The notes under the pieces are model-generated. The model saw nothing but the letters and a program-made list of their open reading frames with translations, made no database searches and was not told the origin of the DNA. From Betaproteobacteria bacterium (GTDB lineage: Bacteria; Pseudomonadota; Gammaproteobacteria; Burkholderiales; SG8-39): DNA of 7,132 nucleotides. Position 1 is the stretch's first letter, and each line of letters begins with the position of its first letter. The stretch covers positions 1-7,132 of the forward strand of contig VBCT01000072.1 of assembly GCA_005882235.1 (NCBI GenBank), given 5' to 3'. Shown here piece by piece: positions 5,782 through 7,132 of this stretch. Made by a program: the position numbers and the translations under genes.

Positions 5782-7132
5782 TTCACACCCCCGCTCTGGA
5801 CGTGGTACTCCACGAGCACCTGCACGCCCGAACGGAGACCGGCCTTCAGCGAGAACTGGGCCCCGACGGCCTCGGCCCGCTCCCTCATGATCAGCAGTCC
5901 CCAGCCGGCTTCGCGGTTGGATCTGTCGATCCGCTTCGGATCGAAGCCGATGCCGTTGTCGCGGACCGACAGGGTCGCCAAGCCGTTGGCGCGCCGGATC
6001 GCGATTTCGACGCGTTTCGCGTTCGAATGCTTGGCGACGTTGTTGAGCGCCTCCTGGGCGATCCGGAACATGGCGAGGTCCACCGGCTTGGGCAGATCGG
6101 CCGCCGGAGCATCCCCCTCGAAAGCGACTTGAATGCCCGTTCTGCGCGAGAAGCCCGTGGCGAGCGAGCGCAGAGCGGCCGGAAGCCCGTAGTCGTCGAG
6201 CGCATGGGGCCGGAGTTCCGCCATGACGTTGCGCATGGCGTCGACCGTGCCTTCGACGAGCGCGCTGCACTCCTCGAGCCGTCCGGCGAGCTCGGGCTTC
6301 GACCCCGCGGGCAGGCCGCTCGCGACGATGCTCAAGTTTATGCCGAGCGCGGTGAGATTTTGCCCTACCCGGTCGTGCAATTCTCTTGCAAGGAGCCTGC
6401 GCTCGGCCTCCTGGACCTCGACCAGGCGCCGGGAAGTGACTTTCAGGCGGTCGGCGTAGCTGTGGAGGTCTTCCTCGGCGCGCTTGCGCTCGGTGACGTC
6501 GTGAGTGATCTCGGAGAAGCCGCGCGATTTTCCGGTCTCATCGAGCAGGGGCGTGACGATGACGTGGGCCCAGAACTGCGACCCGTTCTTGCGCACGCGC
6601 CAACCCTCGCTTTCGTACCGCCCCTGGATCGAGGCGAACTGGAGCTGCATTCCGGGATCACCCCGGGCGACGTGATCGGGCGGGAAAAAGCAGGAGTAAT
6701 GCTTGCCTATGATCTCTTCGGCGCGATAGCCCTCGATGCGCTCGGCTCCGAGGTTCCAGCTGGTGACGTAGCCGTTCATGTCCAGGATGTAGATGGCGTA
6801 GTCGCGCACGTTCTCCACCATCATGCGGAACCGCTCCTGGCTCGCGCGCACCTGCTCTTCGGCCAGCTTCCTCTCGGTGATGTCCTGGCAGACGCCGATC
6901 ACGCGCACCGGCCTGCCCGAGTCGTCGCGGTCCACGCGTGCCTGGTTGTGCACCGTCCGGACGACCCCGTCCGGGCGCACGATGCGAAATTGGTTTTCGT
7001 AGTCGGTGCCGCTCCGCAGCGCCTCGTTCGCTATCTTCGCCGTGCGCTCCCGGTCCTCCGGATGGACGAGCGGGTAAAAACCGTCGAAAGTCGCCGGCAC
7101 CTGATCGTGGCGGAGGCCGAAGATCCTGGCGA
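5778..7132 (-). CDS. PAS-PAS sensor histidine kinase, HisKA_3 (NarX/DegS-like) type (N-terminus cut by window edge)
   Basis: The frame is open through the right window edge, and 450 residues are visible. A valine encoded by GTG at 7100 lies inside a PAS fold (RIFGLRHDQV... VHPEDRE) and is not a real start. Numbering from the first complete codon (7130), residues 1-80 are the end of a PAS domain closing with DITERK. A second PAS spans about 100-213 (YAIYILDMNGYVTSWN, GYRAEEIIGKHY, FSEITHDVTERK). A short coiled segment leads to HisKA_3, with H252 in RELHDRVGQN. The HATPase domain has E360/N363/N364 (AQEALNNVAKH), DNGIGF at 391-396 and a GWGLLIMRER G2 box. The H-D-x-x-x-Q motif with D253 and Q257 is the phosphatase motif of NarX-type kinases, so kinase/phosphatase bifunctionality is likely. 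No membrane segment is visible; the missing N-terminus may contain one or more sensor domains. The partner is the overlapping LuxR-type regulator. Confidence 0.95.
   Translation of the reverse strand, partial: ARIFGLRHDQVPATFDGFYPLVHPEDRERTAKIANEALRSGTDYENQFRIVRPDGVVRTVHNQARVDRDDSGRPVRVIGVCQDITERKLAEEQVRASQERFRMMVENVRDYAIYILDMNGYVTSWNLGAERIEGYRAEEIIGKHYSCFFPPDHVARGDPGMQLQFASIQGRYESEGWRVRKNGSQFWAHVIVTPLLDETGKSRGFSEITHDVTERKRAEEDLHSYADRLKVTSRRLVEVQEAERRLLARELHDRVGQNLTALGINLSIVASGLPAGSKPELAGRLEECSALVEGTVDAMRNVMAELRPHALDDYGLPAALRSLATGFSRRTGIQVAFEGDAPAADLPKPVDLAMFRIAQEALNNVAKHSNAKRVEIAIRRANGLATLSVRDNGIGFDPKRIDRSNREAGWGLLIMRERAEAVGAQFSLKAGLRSGVQVLVEYHVQSGGVK

Noticed and set aside
5782..6270. N-terminal extension of the LuxR-type regulator (start at 6270)
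   Set aside because: The extra 163 residues overlap the kinase gene in another frame and are Arg/Gly-rich without a fold. The start at 5781 gives a standard-length NarL protein.

Overview
The window is GC-rich and gene-dense. All six genes lie on the minus strand, so transcription runs from position 7132 towards 1. Codon use, gene packing and protein families suggest a Gram-negative proteobacterium, probably a betaproteobacterium. The outer-membrane receptor and the periplasmic YfiR-family protein require an outer membrane. No taxonomic marker is present, so the lineage is an inference. There are no RNA genes, insertion sequences or CRISPR arrays.

Block 1 (7132 to 5146) is a two-component pair. 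It has a PAS-PAS histidine kinase of the NarX/DegS type (HisKA_3), cut at its N-terminus by the window edge, followed by a NarL/FixJ-type response regulator with a LuxR DNA-binding domain. The two genes overlap by 4 bp (ATGA).

The 112-bp gap from 5145 to 5034 is the only intergenic space. It holds a symmetric set of repeats: two copies of TCGGG-N4-CCCGA, 23 bp apart, which also form a 9-bp central hairpin. It is the likely control region of block 2, the terminator region of block 1, or both.

Block 2 (5033 to 1) is a tightly overlapping four-gene operon: a TonB-dependent outer-membrane receptor, a periplasmic YfiR-like (DUF4154) protein, a membrane histidine kinase with a CHASE8-like periplasmic domain and HAMP, and a response regulator with REC-PAS-GGDEF architecture cut at its C-terminus by the left window edge. 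Successive genes overlap by 13, 4 and 8 bp.

The gene order gives a plausible envelope-to-cytoplasm relay: outer-membrane receptor, periplasmic YfiR-like regulator, CHASE8 kinase, phosphorelay, then diguanylate cyclase. In the known YfiBNR system, YfiR represses the CHASE8-containing cyclase YfiN directly. Here the CHASE8-like sensor and the GGDEF output sit on separate proteins joined by phosphotransfer. This is the most interesting feature of the window. The receptor's ligand and the direction of YfiR control cannot be read from the sequence.
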